From Flammula alnicola (taxonomy: Eukaryota > Basidiomycota > Agaricomycetes > Agaricales > Strophariaceae), in the NCBI GenBank assembly GCA_015499995.1, contig JADNRV010000016.1, forward strand, positions 62,001-126,000: a stretch of 64,000 nucleotides of DNA. The letters run 5' to 3'. The notes beneath the pieces were generated by a model. That model was not told the origin of the DNA. It worked only from the letters and a program-made list of their open reading frames with translations, and searched no databases. This document shows positions 1 to 11,520 of the stretch, one piece after another (position 1 is the stretch's first letter; each line of letters starts with the position of its first letter). The position numbers and the translations under genes are program-made.

Positions 1-594
1 ACATCAAAGTGTGGCGCACGGCTTCCGCTCCTTTGGTGACAACGATACAACGACGATAGGCATGGATATCTAAAACCACGTATCCATAGCATGTGTGCGT
101 TTCTTGCAGGCTCTTGCTAATATTTAGTTTTCTTTAGAAGACTTTAAATTGCTTTACGCCTTGTCCGTCGGATGGTAACTACTAATTAGTTCTCGCTGTA
201 GCCAGCTGTAGTGCGCTGCCGCCTCAGGCAGTGACAGGCACAAACTTGTATACAAAGAATAATTCGCCCACAGATATATAGCGCATACCCCGCCGCAGGG
301 AAATTTGAAAGCCTGCCTTATATCTTCAAAGTTCATTATACATTGGAGCATACACATCTGTGTGCGCGCTTACTTTTATGTGCCTTGGATGAACGCCATC
401 AACTTGAAGGAATTTCGAGCGAGAGACAGGGACAAACAAGTACAAACTGGGCTTGCACAATTATGGTGTGTGCCACGATACCCTTGTCCTTGCTTATAAG
501 TCTGCTGCTCTCTTGTCATCCTCTTCTTGGTCTTCCTTGTAAATTTCTTGAATATTCTCTCCCGGAATCCTAACGGCTACTTTCCTTCAAAACT

Positions 595-2154
595 ATGTCT
601 TCGTTCGCCTCTTTGATGGCTTTGAGTGCCACTCATACTCGGGAAAGCCAGCAGGCGGTGGACATTGCCCTCCAAGAGCGGCGGCGGAAGGAGGCCTTGC
701 AGCGAAAGCAGCAGGAGGAGCGGGAAGCAAAGGAGAGGGAGCAGGAGAAGAAGTTAAGACTGAGGCGGCTTGAAGAAGAGAAGCGGCAGCAGGAGCGGTT
801 GCGACGGCTGGAGGAGGAACGCAAGGCCAAGGAGCTGGCTCTGCAGCGGCGGGAGGACGAACAGCGTGATTTGCTGCGATATGGCCCCAAGAAGGTGGCC
901 AAGATGGCGGGCTCTAGCAATGGCGGGTCGTCCAAGTGGCCCTCGTCATCCTCAGACGCCCGGGAGGCTGTCCGCAAGCGCCGGGTCCCGGATGATGCAG
1001 ACCAGGACTCACCGGGAATAGTGCTGACCCGCGAAGAGCTCCGCGAGCGCAAGCAACAGGCGGAGATGCGCAAGCAGTTCGCAACGTCCAAGAGGGCATC
1101 GCACTCGAACAAAGGGTATGGCAAAGCCGGGAGGCGGTTGCCTGGTGGCGCGGTCGACATCGTGACGAACCAGGGCAAACCAGAGGACGAGTCCGTTGGT
1201 GCCGGCAGATCGGTCAAAGATCGTCTGACCTCCAAGCCTAATACGTTGGTGTTGCTCAACGTCAAGAAGCGGGACAAGCGCACTGAGGACGAGATCCAAA
1301 TGGAAGTGCGGGCATCGAAGAAGGTTCTCGATGGCACCGAGGCCCTTCAGTTCAATGACTGGTTCGGCGATTCCAAGAAGAAAGAGGCACCAAAGCGGTC
1401 TCCTGCTCCCGTGTTTTCGTCCTCACCTCCTTCACGGCCTGACACTCCTGCTTCCCGTGAGTGGCTCAGCCCCTTTGATCGTTGCATTTTAATGTGTTGT
1501 CTTGTTGGGCAGGCACTACAAATGGGCACACGACAGTCTCCACCTCTGTTTCTGCGTCCTCTTCGCATAAATCTGAGATCCATGCACCCAAATCTATGTT
1601 TACGAAGCCCCTTCCTGCACCGGCACACAAGCCGACGACTGGCACCTCTCGTGGAAGCTCCTCAGACTTGAACACCGCGTCACAGAGCAAATTCCCGAAG
1701 ATCAATAAGACTTCGGCGGCTTCTGCGTCTTCCCAACGACCTTCGTCGTCCACAGCCAACGCCCAGAACCGATCCAAGCGACCCCGCTCTTTGAGTTTAT
1801 CCGAGTCCCCTCCTCCACACAGGAAACGCTCACGCAACCAGGATCAGATGGATATCTCGTCAGAGATCTGGAAACTATTTGGCAAGGATCGAGGCATGTA
1901 TATCTCGCGGGATGTGCTCAGCGATGACGAGGATATGGAGGCCGATGCGACTGTCCTTGAGCGAGAGGAAAAAATGAGGTCAGCGACAGTTTCTCTTATT
2001 TTCTAATATGATATATTGATTTCTTGTTCTCTTCAATAGTGCTCGGATTGCCAAAAGAGAAGAGATGTTGGCTGCGGAAGAAGAACGTCGCCATGAAGAA
2101 GAAAAACGCCAGCGCAAGAAAGAGAAGGAACGCGCCCTTACTCGTGGACGTTGA
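595..2154 (+). CDS. SPT2: SPT2 chromatin protein (three exons)
   Basis: Exons 595-1456, 1513-1978 and 2040-2154 join in phase across two GT-AG introns of 56 and 61 nt, giving about 480 residues. The N-terminal third is a highly charged coiled coil rich in Arg, Glu and Lys. The middle is Ser/Pro-rich and probably disordered. The C-terminus has the acidic helix plus basic tail that binds histones H3-H4 in the SPT2 family (an IWKLFGKDR segment, then a DDEDMEAD stretch, then alternating Glu/Arg/Lys up to the stop). SPT2 proteins are nuclear and help retain and recycle histones during transcription. The start is the first ATG of the open frame and is followed directly by the conserved-looking SFASLMALS segment. 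A long opposite-strand open frame here is a composition artefact. Confidence 0.85.
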
Positions 2155-2889
2155 GTTTATTTTTGTTTTCTCCTTTCTTTGGTGGAATTTCTTCAAATCT
2201 ATGTTGGATTTCTTCACATTCTTGTCATGTACTTTTGCAGTACATGAACTCACCGACAGTGACGATTGCTTGGTTTCTGATGTCTATGGCGCGGAATGGT
2301 TTTCTCACTTTTTCCTTTCTTTTCATTGACTCTCTTCCCCCCCTTCGGAACTCGATAGTCTCTCTTACAATTGTTTGGATTCTCTTCTCCACCAATCAAT
2401 ATATCTCCAGCATTACACATACAACCACGTTGCCTTTCGTAGATCGTACCCTCATAACACATCTATATCATTCTATCCTGTTGTTGCTATCATGTTTAAT
2501 TACTTACACCCATGCCTTGTAAATTAGTGCGCAGTGTCTCATTGCAATGAATTCAAAAGCGGAATCTTACTCACCCAAACTGGTGCCAGTTTCCGCAATC
2601 TTGAAAAATCGTGTCAGTTCTAATTAGCCGCGGCTGTCGTCTTCAAAAAACGACAGCGTTGTTTTAAACTGCGAAAATTGGACGAACATTCATGGCTCCT
2701 AGGGCCACTTTTTCTTTTTTTCTTAAAAACAGCAGGCTGAAGGCAAGACGCATACCTGTAAATAGCCTCAAAATCTTAGAGTCACTCATACAATATTAAA
2801 GTTCAGGTTTATGCATTACACCGCCGAAACCAGTCGGACAGGCTCAGCAAAATGTGTGTATATACATCCCGTAAAAACGTTAACGATCC
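2155..2889. other. Intergenic, convergent 3' ends
   Basis: This 0.7 kb gap lies between the stop of the SPT2 gene and the stop of the minus-strand secreted-protein gene. It is AT-rich and pyrimidine-rich and probably holds both 3' untranslated regions. I see no gene or repeat in it. Confidence 0.6.
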
Positions 2890-4274
2890 TTACATTAAAG
2901 TATTCAGTTGCCGCCGGACTGCAGATGCCCATGCAGCGCCGCTGGTGGCTAATTGTCGCGCGACTGGCTGTGGTGAGGCCTCAACCGACCGACGCGACTC
3001 CGTATGTTGTTCGCCCGCTGGAAGCTGCCGACGGACTGCAGACGCCCACGCAGCACCGCTGGTGGCTACCTGCCGCGCAATTGGTTGTGAGGGTGCCTTG
3101 TCCGACCGACGCGATTCTGTACTTTGGTCGTCGGTTGGAAGTTGGCGCCGGACTGCAGATGCCAATGAAGCACCGCTGACGGCTAACCGTCGTGCAATTG
3201 GCTGCGAGGAGGCCTTGTCCGACCGACGCGCTGCCGTTGTGTTGTCGCCGGCTGCATCGGGCGTAGCTGGGTCGGGAGCTCCGGTGCTGGAAGGTTCGGG
3301 CGATGCGGCGTCACTGGCTGTTGGTTTAGCTTCATCGCTAGCAGTGGGTGTAGCGGCGTCACTGGCGGTGGCAGTAGCAGATTCGCTGGCGGTCGGTGAA
3401 GCAGCATCACTAGCGGTGGCAGTAGCAGACTCGCTCGCTGTCGGGGTAGCAAAGCCACTGACGGTGGCTGAAGCGGCTTCAGTGGCGGAAGCCGTAGCAG
3501 ACTCACTGGCCGTGGCGGTGGCATCACCAGACGCAGTTGCCGTAGCACTGGCGGAAGCGCTGGCCGTGGTGGATGCAGCATCGGCGGAGGCTTGGGTGGC
3601 AGAAGCGCTCGCGGTTTCCGCACTGGAAGAAGCGGAGGCGGTAGCCGCAGAGGCGATGGCAGCGGCCGCAGCATCTGGGCTAATGAGCGTCGTGGACTGG
3701 GAGGACGAGATCACAGTGCTCGATGCGGCGGCGCCATTTCGAAAGGCACCCTTTGCACCAGCACCATGGGCAGCACCATGTGCAGCAGCATCAGCAGGCG
3801 TGTCGAAAACGGTAGTCTTGTTGAACGTGAGGGTTTCCTTGATGGTGGTGGCAGGTTCGCGCTTCTCGTAGAACTCATGGTAGACCCGACGAGGGTAGCG
3901 ACGTTGGCGCTCTTCCCGCACTTGAACAACGGGGGCAGAGCTGTCAACAGGCTCGCGAGATTCGATGACCTCGGGGAAAGGTTCATCTCTCTCGGAGACG
4001 AGACGAGCAACGCGACGGCTGCCTGTCCCGAGCTGGGAGCGTCGGCGGTTGTCCTGTACATCAATGATGGCAGCCCGGGCAATGGGTTGCACCGGTGGGC
4101 TGATCTCAGAGCGAGCGACGGATTCAGTGACAGGGTCCACCAATCTAGGAGATGTCGAGGTTAGAAAATAGATTTCTTTCTGTAAAAATGAACATACCTG
4201 ACTGGAGCGCCGAAGACCGAGACGGCGTTGAAGACCAAGGTGGTAAGGAGGAGAGTCGAGACTGAGGAAATCAT
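2890..4274 (-). CDS. Secreted Ala/Ser/Thr-rich protein with dibasic-bounded C-terminal repeats
   Basis: Exon 1 is 4274-4198 and exon 2 is 4144-2890, joined by a 53 nt intron (4145-4197) in phase; 443 residues. The ATG at 4274 gives a classical signal peptide (MISSVSTLLLTTLVFNAVSV then FGAP). An unspliced upstream ATG would lose it. Residues about 190-330 are low-complexity Ala/Ser/Thr. The last 112 residues are three copies of a 39-residue repeat (332-370, 371-409, 410-443). Each copy begins with RRS and has an internal AVRRQL, so Arg-Arg pairs bracket every segment. A TATAAAA lies at 4424-4431. Fungal Kex2 proteases cut after such dibasic pairs, so the product may be a repeat precursor that releases peptides. 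A structural wall protein is the alternative. No named family recognised. Confidence 0.65.
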
Positions 4275-4384
4275 CGTAAGAACAGACGAAGAAGTCAGAG
4301 ATATGTCTTTCAGAAGGTTTGTGGGGATGTCGACCAGCGAAATAGACAGACTCTAGGGGCAACCTGGCACCGAAGAGATAGTGG

Positions 4385-5559
4385 ATGGGAGCACTGCTAA
4401 GGAATCATAATGCTTGCCACGTCGTTTTATACCCGCTGGAGGTCCAGGAGCATCAGTATCCTGGGAAAATTTTGGAAACACAAGCGGTCAGGTTATCTCC
4501 AGCCGTTGCAATCCATCATTCGGCTGTACTGCCTCCCGTAAATGCGCCAGGGGCCAAGTGTTTCAGGGACTCTTTTACCTTCCATAGCCTTGAGCTTACA
4601 TACATGTGGCTGTAGCATGCGGATCCTTGGCGAGGCCGCCGAAAGTCGAAGAGTTGGCCAACACCACCAGAGATCACCCTGTGGCTTCACTCGCGCCATA
4701 TATCTTCCTGGGATGATATGGATTATGGGGACGTTTCTAGGGGTAAGTATCTTTGTGATGGCCGAACTGTATGCAGCTAGAGCAATGCGACTTCGAAGGG
4801 CAAAGGTGACCCACGTCCATATTCCGGTCAGTTCGGTAGGATTGGCAATGGCTACTTATGCGGGAATGATCGTGCACATCATCGCTCTACCTAAGAATAG
4901 AGGCAGCTCCGCTAGCTCTCCCTTGGCAAAACCTCCTTGGAGGCGTATTTGAACGGATTCGACGAGAATCGAAGGACCCGAGAGCCTCGAAGGAGAATAG
5001 AGACAACGGCTGGTTGATGGTAAGTTTTGGGTTGAAGAAGCGATCTCCTTGAAAGGCTGATCTGTGATCAAGGGTTGATGCATTTCGGAAGTTGCCGCAG
5101 CAGGATCAATTGGCGCCTGACCTTGGACGGCTTGGAACAAGCATTTTGCCAGAATGGGCATCATACGAAAGAGCATAACGGTACAGTCAGTCATACCCAC
5201 ATTGGTTCGGAATACGAGAATCCAAAAAACATTTATTTCACGCCTTACACAGACTCACACACAAGATCGAACGATTAGAATTCAATTCGAAGGAAAGCTA
5301 CAGAGCAAAAAAACAGTGCATATAAGTAAATAGATAGCAGCGGAGAAATCTCGACGCAAAAGCAGTTTAAATAAATACCCAGACAAAGGAAAGCGTATGT
5401 ATGCTACAGAGCAAGATGCAAAGGCTGCCGAAGTCACGGCGTCTAGAAATCGAATGCGAAAGGAATGATGGTGTAGGTCGAGTGAAGGTCGATCTTGAAC
5501 GGTATCTTGAAGGAGTGGAAGAAGTCGAATTTGATTCCCTTTTCTTGAACGAAGCCTCC
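4385..5559. other. No confident gene
   Basis: Short open frames exist on both strands, and there is a good plus-strand donor (ggtaagtttt near 5018). None joins into a convincing protein. It holds at least the promoter of the secreted-protein gene to its left and the 3' untranslated region of the small secreted gene to its right. Confidence 0.4.
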
Positions 5560-5998
5560 TCAAGGCATGCAAAGAGAAAAACCGTCAGAAAGGGTGGACT
5601 CGATCTGTTTTCCGGCCAAAACACAGCCGTGAAAACAGTGGCGAGGGTAGCTGTTTAATTGCACTGGAATTTTGTGCAGATAGCCGGCGATACCTGAGGG
5701 AGAGGTGCGGGTTGCGCTTCACGAGCGAAGTGGATATTGGCAACATTTTCTCGGCGCTAATTGGAACCATCTCGTGAGTTTTCCTATTAATGGCTATTTT
5801 GGGTTGAATAAAACGTACGAGGGCCACCAAAAGCTCTGGGTTAGATGGCGCAGGCATCGGGACGGGGGTTGCAGACACGAAAACGGTTGCTAGCAAAAAG
5901 CAAAGGGTAAGTGGGTGTTGGGAATGGAAGTTATACGGAAAATAAGAGAAACACGTACCACAGGCAAAAAGAACGATGCTGGCGATTGAGAACTGCAT
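5560..5998 (-). CDS. Small secreted protein, 108 residues, Cys-containing C-terminus
   Basis: Exons 5998-5959, 5889-5694 and 5650-5560 join in phase across introns of 69 and 43 nt. The ATG gives a hydrophobic signal peptide (MQFSIASIVLFACATVFVSA) followed by a Pro-rich TPVPMPAPS stretch. A Lys-Arg pair (SLVKRNPH) could be a Kex2 site. The C-terminus holds three Cys in HCFHGC and SLCMP. A TATAAAAT sits about 120 nt upstream (6121-6128). The frame stays open for 33 more codons after the TGA, so a longer product cannot be excluded. The 43 nt intron is short, and an alternative ending without it is possible. No family recognised; it would fit a small secreted effector-like or developmental protein. 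Confidence 0.4.
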
Positions 5999-6522
5999 TT
6001 TCGTTCAAAGCGAGAAGACAGGAACTGTGTGGTTAAGGAGGTCGGTTGACGAGCTGAGGTCGCTATTGGATAGTTGGAGAATTGGGAGGGCGATGACTCT
6101 AAACCATCCTCTGCTGATCCATTTTATATTCGAGGTTCAGTGGGTACCATAATGTATGGGACAAGGGGAACGACTGGATTTGGCGGTCGCATTGTGGTCT
6201 TCGATGGCCCTGCAGAAATAAATGGCCGCAACATAAACGAAAGAGGTTCAGAGAAACGTCTCTATATTTTTGGTGATTTTGCTGTCAGTGGACACACCAA
6301 CCCAAACTGTCCAAATTGAGCACTTCTCTTGTGTTTGCTGAATTTGGTTTGGTCGTCCACAATAATATTAATACTACACTTCAACGTCGCCAAGTCAACT
6401 CCCAGCTCGCTAATCAGTTCAAGTTATTCAGGCACATTCCTGTACTTTACAGTTCAGAGTGTGGCGAAGCGCCCGTACTTGATTGCGCTTTTATTGGACA
6501 TTTGGTGCCAACTACCTAAGTA

Positions 6523-6699
6523 CAATCGAACCCCTCTTAACCCATATCCCTAGTAGCACATATTACCCAATAACCCATAGTTTTTTTGGCTACCAAATCC
6601 CCATTTTGCGCCAAAAGTTGCCTCTCATAACCCATAACCTTCAATATCCCATAGCCTGGGCCGTCCACGGAGCGGTATGTGTTAGGAGAGGGTCTACTG
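6523..6699. mobile_element. Pogo/Tc1-like MITE, 177 bp, TA target duplication
   Basis: The ends are imperfect inverted repeats. The left reads caatcgaacccctcttaac; the reverse complement of the right reads cagtagaccctctcctaac. Both sides are flanked by TA (6521-6522 and 6700-6701). Ends of this CAGTAGACCCTCTC type and a TA duplication are typical of pogo/Tc1-mariner elements. The interior contains repeated taacccata-type motifs and no coding potential, so this is a non-autonomous copy. Confidence 0.55.
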
Positions 6700-6930
6700 T
6701 ATGTACCCCTCCGCCAAATCTTGAAAGATCTTGAAATCACCGACCCTGTGATGACCCTGTTTTCATTCTCAGATCTTATAGAAAGCTGCCCATTCGCTAA
6801 TGATGCTTATTTAATTAACGTCCTCGCTGAATACATATATTTGTTGGCCCTCTTGTCTGCGACTGATTAAAACTTTTCTATAGTATCCTTTCATTCAGTT
6901 TAATCGTCTCTTTACAACAGCACTCGCTAA

Positions 6931-7706
6931 CTAATAAATGCCAGGTAAGACTGAATACGGAACTCCCTTTGCCCACCGATCCCATTGCGCACCAAACTGT
7001 TTCCTGAGTGCCTTATCTTCGTTTGACATCCTTGTCAGCGTCAAGTACAACATCCCTAGTATGAGGGGGCCCGCAATAGCCAGTACGATGGCTTTTCCCA
7101 CCACCGTGTTCCACAGGCCCGATTCTCTGACCCACGACCCCCTTCCGAATTGCCACAAAAACCACCCTGGATGAGATATTACGAGTCCGGTATAACTTGG
7201 ATGGCGGACAAACGAATATGGTCCTCCTGTGACTAGCTGATGGTCCCTCTGGATGCTGGCTTCGAAGCGGAAAAATCTGCCCAGGTATCGGTACGTGATC
7301 ACCCTGATCAAAGTACCAGTTATCATCATAATACCGCCAATCGTAGTAAGCGTCGATAGGTGAAGGTTTGCTGGATTTCCTCCTTCAAGGACGAACAAAG
7401 AGAGGATGAATTTGGATAGAGGTGATGTCGGATACTGGTAGGCTATTATTGTGGCTATCTCTGCAAATCCAGCCAAGAATTGAAGGCGCTGAATGTCTAC
7501 ATTAGCATTCTTTCAGTTTTCAAACAAGATTCTTGAATTACCGTCACGTATTTTGGGAATGTCTGGGTGTACGAGGCGGATTCCAAAACCTGGGTCTTTT
7601 GTTCATGGATTCGTTCTTCTTTCACTGGTGCAGGATTCGGTGACGTTACGCATCGTTTGAAGGCCAAGGAGAAACCGAATATCAACGGTATTTTGGCGAG
7701 TGACAT
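6931..7706 (-). CDS. Protein-S-isoprenylcysteine O-methyltransferase
   Basis: Exon 1 (7706-7542) and exon 2 (7488-6931) join in phase across a 53 nt intron; 240 residues. The enzyme methylates the exposed carboxylate of a C-terminal prenylated cysteine (for example on Ras, Rho and mating pheromones) using SAM at the ER membrane. Evidence for ICMT is the C-terminal block: GGPYSFVRHPSYTG, then a hydrophobic pair, then EDKALRKQFGAQWDRWAKG, which together form the cofactor and substrate site of the family. Three to four hydrophobic segments are visible (around residues 60-75, 90-110, 135-150 and 175-195). A TATAAAAAG lies at 7743-7751, about 40 nt upstream of the ATG. The length fits the fungal family, which is often multi-copy in Agaricomycetes, so this may not be the main STE14 orthologue. 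Confidence 0.85.
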
Positions 7707-7742
7707 TGGAGCTCGATCTTGAAGATTCTTTGTGAGCGTTCT

Positions 7743-7751
7743 CTTTTTATA
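7743..7751 (-). promoter_or_regulatory. TATA box of the ICMT gene
   Basis: On the minus strand this reads TATAAAAAG, about 37 nt before the start codon at 7706. The spacing fits a short 5' untranslated region. Confidence 0.5.
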
Positions 7752-7759
7752 GACAGCCT

Positions 7760-8837
7760 TTACATGCCGCCGGGGTGTCCACCGAATCCCGACGTGAGCT
7801 GAGTAATGTTGCGATTGGAATTTGGCGCAATCTTGATACTTCTCCTGCGGTATCGGGCTCTGGGTCAGGCGGCAGGGTCTCTGACATCGGTCATGTGCTC
7901 ACGGGAGTCGGAATTTTGCAATTTTGGAGCAAGTTCGCGCTTGATGTCCCAGAAGTGAGCTCGAGCCACGTATGTTTCCTTTGGCATAGGTACCGTTGGA
8001 AAACTCGAATTTTAGGCGCCATTATATTACCGTAGTAAACGGAAACTTTAAATTATCCTTTGCGCCTTGGCGCACACGAACTTCTCTGCATAATTAGATT
8101 CATTCACTATCAGTGAATTGCTAACAACACTTACGAAGTGACATTCCGAGCAAAGTCTCGGCTTGCGTCTTCCCTGCTTATTCACATGTCGTGTTGGTGG
8201 CGGGACACAGAGGAGTGATTTCAGAAATTTATCACACTGGGCCAGAAACCGGCAACGGCCGGGCGGTCCCAGCTTGAGCAAGCATTGCTACTGTACGTAA
8301 TCAGGTACTCGGTCACTGCAGGTACTCGGTCATTGTGAATTTCCTCGACGATGAGGAGGCATGTTAGTGAGATGTTGGGCTTGTTAGAAAACCAGAAGCA
8401 TGCACTATAAGATAGCATAAAGACAGTATCAATATAGCTTCAATTTTCTCCTTCATGGTTTCATGAATGGACAAAACAGTCAAAATGCTTATTTCAGAGA
8501 ATCTTAAAATGTGATCTACCATATCATAGCAACAAAGAGGAAATTTCTTCCCAGGTAAATTGCTCCTTCATGCATAATACAAGTATATTAAATTTTGAGA
8601 ACCATGTCTGAGGAGTGCTTGGGGTTACTGAGGAATTTAAGCAGTGACCGACTTCCCAGTAAACCCATTAAAATGACCTAGGCAAAGTTTTCTTGCCCAA
8701 AAGCTGTCCAATACCAGTTATTGAATTTATTATTGCAGATTCACATTTTTAAGATCCTATAACACCTACAGGTACTACTCTTTTGTCGTGGAGTGCAGAA
8801 CTCACTGCACGGCATTCGAAATGAGCTTTGGTGACCG
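7760..8837. other. Intergenic, nothing recognised
   Basis: AT-rich sequence with only short open frames that lack splice-joined partners. I see no RNA gene or clear repeat. Confidence 0.5.
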
Positions 8838-9443
8838 GGTAAGGTAGGGGGCATCAGGAACCGGCACCCTTACATAAGCAGACAACGAGCTCGCTATTCC
8901 TCGGCCACAAACAATGTTCCCACATTTCTAAGAACGTAGAATTGAAGCCTTTGAGCATCCTTGCAAGTCTCAGTAGCCAGATTTAAAATTAATTAACTTT
9001 TGAGAGAGTTATTAGCCATTCTCAGAAAAAATCAATTTTTTTTCTGAGTGTTTTTTCATGCTTCCCCGTTCATTCCGCAACTTTTGAGATTTTTGACCCC
9101 AAGATTTTGCCGCAACTTAGGGTTAGGGTTCTTATGTAAGCTACTATAATAGGTAAGTCAGCGACCGTCGGTCCGAGCGGTATTGTCTGCCGACAATCCC
9201 GCGCTTCAACCACACATCAAGGGCAAGTCCAGGGAAGAATTCTTCGCATTTAGGGTATTAAAGTGGACTCAAATACAGTTATTTCTAATACCAGGTAAGT
9301 CAAAAAATATTTTCACCCATCCTTGGCTCAATTATCACTGAAAATACCGCCCAAAATTTTAATTTTTTCTGGAAGGCCAGATTTTGCCGCTTATATAAGC
9401 GCTTACATAAGCTAGCCGGTTCCTGATGGCCCCTACCTTACCT
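8838..9443. mobile_element. MITE-like element with about 28 bp terminal inverted repeats
   Basis: The left end (ggtaaggtagggggcatcag, then gaaccggc) is matched by the reverse complement of the right end with one or two differences. An inner block (cttacataagc) is also inverted at both ends. The 606 bp interior is AT-rich and non-coding. It contains two ggtaagtca repeats and a short telomere-like gttagggtt. I could not define a convincing target-site duplication, so the superfamily is open. Confidence 0.5.
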
Positions 9444-9816
9444 GATTACGTACAGTACGTAGTACGTAATACTTCGTCTTGACTCTTCCCCAGTATATGT
9501 AGCTGGGCCCACTTCAAGAATTGGCACTGTACGACAACGAGAACGTCTTGCTAAATTCTATCTTCTACTCCACTGAGTTTTGTTCTGACTATCAACGATT
9601 CTGCTCACAGAAAATTATATCACGATTCAGTTCTCTTTCAGGACAATAAATTATACATCGATTTCAAGATTCAAGATACAGGAGCAAGTTCGACAACACT
9701 ACAGACGTGCGGTCACTGTTAATTACAAGATAAAGAAATACACACCTACACCTACAGATATCGTACACCGATAATTTGCAAAGTATTAATTGTCAATCGT
9801 TCCTTGATCGTTCCTG

Positions 9817-10685
9817 TCAAACCCTGCTAAAGCTCATGAAAGGGCTCACGCGAGCGAACGGGACGTTATACCATCTATCCTGCTCTTTCACCAGAAACGA
9901 ACGTCCAGCAGGCGAAGGCAAGGTCCAAGGCCATGCGTTATCTGGGGAATGTGCGTCTAACTCCTGTTCGAGCTCGGGTCCTTCCAAATATCGTCTCTCT
10001 CCATGAGATGACCTCGAATCGCTGTTGTCACTCCGCGCTTCAGACCTGTGGCCATATTTTTGCTCGATTCCAGCGGCGAGATCTCTTTCATGAAGATCGG
10101 CCTTGCTGGATGGCGAATTTCGAACAACCAACTCCTGTGGTCCTCGCTCTCGAGAATCGTTGCTCGTGTCGCTGTCGACTTCGTATTCCTCACCGCATTG
10201 CAAGTCTCCTCGGTCGTATAAATCGGTGGCGTCGAAATACCGGGCGTCGACAATTTCGTCCTCGAGCGCCGTCCGAGCGCGAAGGTCCCCCTCGTAGTCC
10301 AGCTCTTTGGCGTTTGGATACTCCCAGTGATCACGGCCAAACAACATCCCTTCTTCAAAAATTGCCCGTAGATCGGGATCTGGCGTATAGGAATCGTCGT
10401 CGTCGTCGATCCCCGAGGATAGTCGTATTCATCGTCTGCGCGCCCGTACAAATCCTCGACGTCGAAATACCGCCCTTCGTAGTCCTCTGCGCTCGAACGA
10501 GAGTAGAAGTCGATTTCTTCGTCCAGCCGCGCAAAAATGTCGTCGCCGTCGGCTATTTGATGTTTATAAAGCTCAGAAGCTTCTGGGAGCTCATGCTCGT
10601 AGAACGAGTGGTCGATTGCGAGCGGGTAGCTCTCTGTGGTTCGTAGAATGGAGTGTCGATCCATTTCTTGTGCGCTATTTGTCAT
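9817..10685 (-). CDS. Acidic hypothetical protein, reading frame broken once
   Basis: Two consecutive minus-strand open frames read as one acidic protein: 10685 down to about 10415, then about 10411 down to 9817. The first part ends DEYDYPRG and the second begins in a run of Asp (DDDDSYTPDPDLR). They are offset by one base at a C4 run (10411-10414), and I see no GT-AG intron to bridge them. The two parts share a degenerate repeat (DYEGRYFDVEDLYGR versus ARYFDATDLYDRG), which supports their belonging together. Composition is rich in Asp, Glu, Tyr and Arg with no signal peptide or membrane segment. No family recognised. Either one base is missing from the assembly or the gene is decaying. Confidence 0.4.
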
Positions 10686-11520
10686 CTACGCCCTGCGCAG
10701 GAGTTAGGTAGGCGTTAACAGGTAAGATGATTTTGAATAATATATAAACCTGCCTGGAAGAAGCAAACGACGGGAATGGGTGCTGAGAACAGTGAAATAC
10801 GCTTGGATGTGGGTGTCACCGTCATCCACGACTGAGAAGTGCGATTAACGTTTGTGGTGCAGACATCCGCCTTATAGCGGTAAGAGTTGGTCGTCGAGGG
10901 GAGGCCAGGAACCCATATGCAACCCTGCAGTATCCGCTTAAATACAGCACTTCCGTTATGAATAGTGTAAGCATGTTCATTACGGATGTTAACGTTTACT
11001 CCGTTGCCAAGATAACGACAGATGTGATACAGACGGTCGACTGACCCCGGGCTCGTGCTTTCTGAGCGCGACGGATGTTTTTCTCCTCTATAACACTCTG
11101 CTTATGTGGAATGGATATGTGGCGCATAACAAGAACAGCTTTTGGATTTGGGCTCCATAAATATTTCTATAGTCTGGTAAGTACAGCGCCAGTCGCCAAT
11201 TTTACATTTATGATTTATAATCTTTAGGTATCGTTATATCAACGTATAAAGATGTTGTCTCTAAGCGACTATCCTGGAAAGCTTGCTACATGGTATCACC
11301 CCACCACAGACCCATGGTCCATTTTTCCAACGTAGAAAAATCTTTGTCAAGCGCGTGAATTTTTTCGTTCGTTCGTAAGCAACGTCCGCATCGTGACCAG
11401 CGGGAGTTGTCGCACCCATCGTAACACCGTACATAAGTCGTACCATCGTTACCAGGTCGTTACTGTGTCGTCAATAGTTCAAATGAGGATACTTATACCG
11501 GCTTTTTGGAAAGGCTCTTC
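10686..11520. other. Intergenic, nothing recognised
   Basis: A possible splice-like segment (GT near 10740, pyrimidine-rich tract and AG near 10693) lies upstream of the acidic gene and could be a 5' untranslated intron. Otherwise I see no gene. Confidence 0.4.

Noticed and set aside
2852..3871. Long Ala/Val-rich plus-strand open frame
   Set aside because: It is the antisense of the Ala/Ser/Thr-rich secreted protein, which has a signal peptide and a phased intron on the minus strand.
4542..4952. Plus-strand frame with hydrophobic stretches (MIWIMGTFLG, VSIFVMAEL)
   Set aside because: No splice-consistent extension and it overlaps likely promoter sequence of the minus-strand gene.
9118..9131. 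Telomere-like gttagggtt
   Set aside because: Only two units inside a MITE-like element; not a telomere tract.
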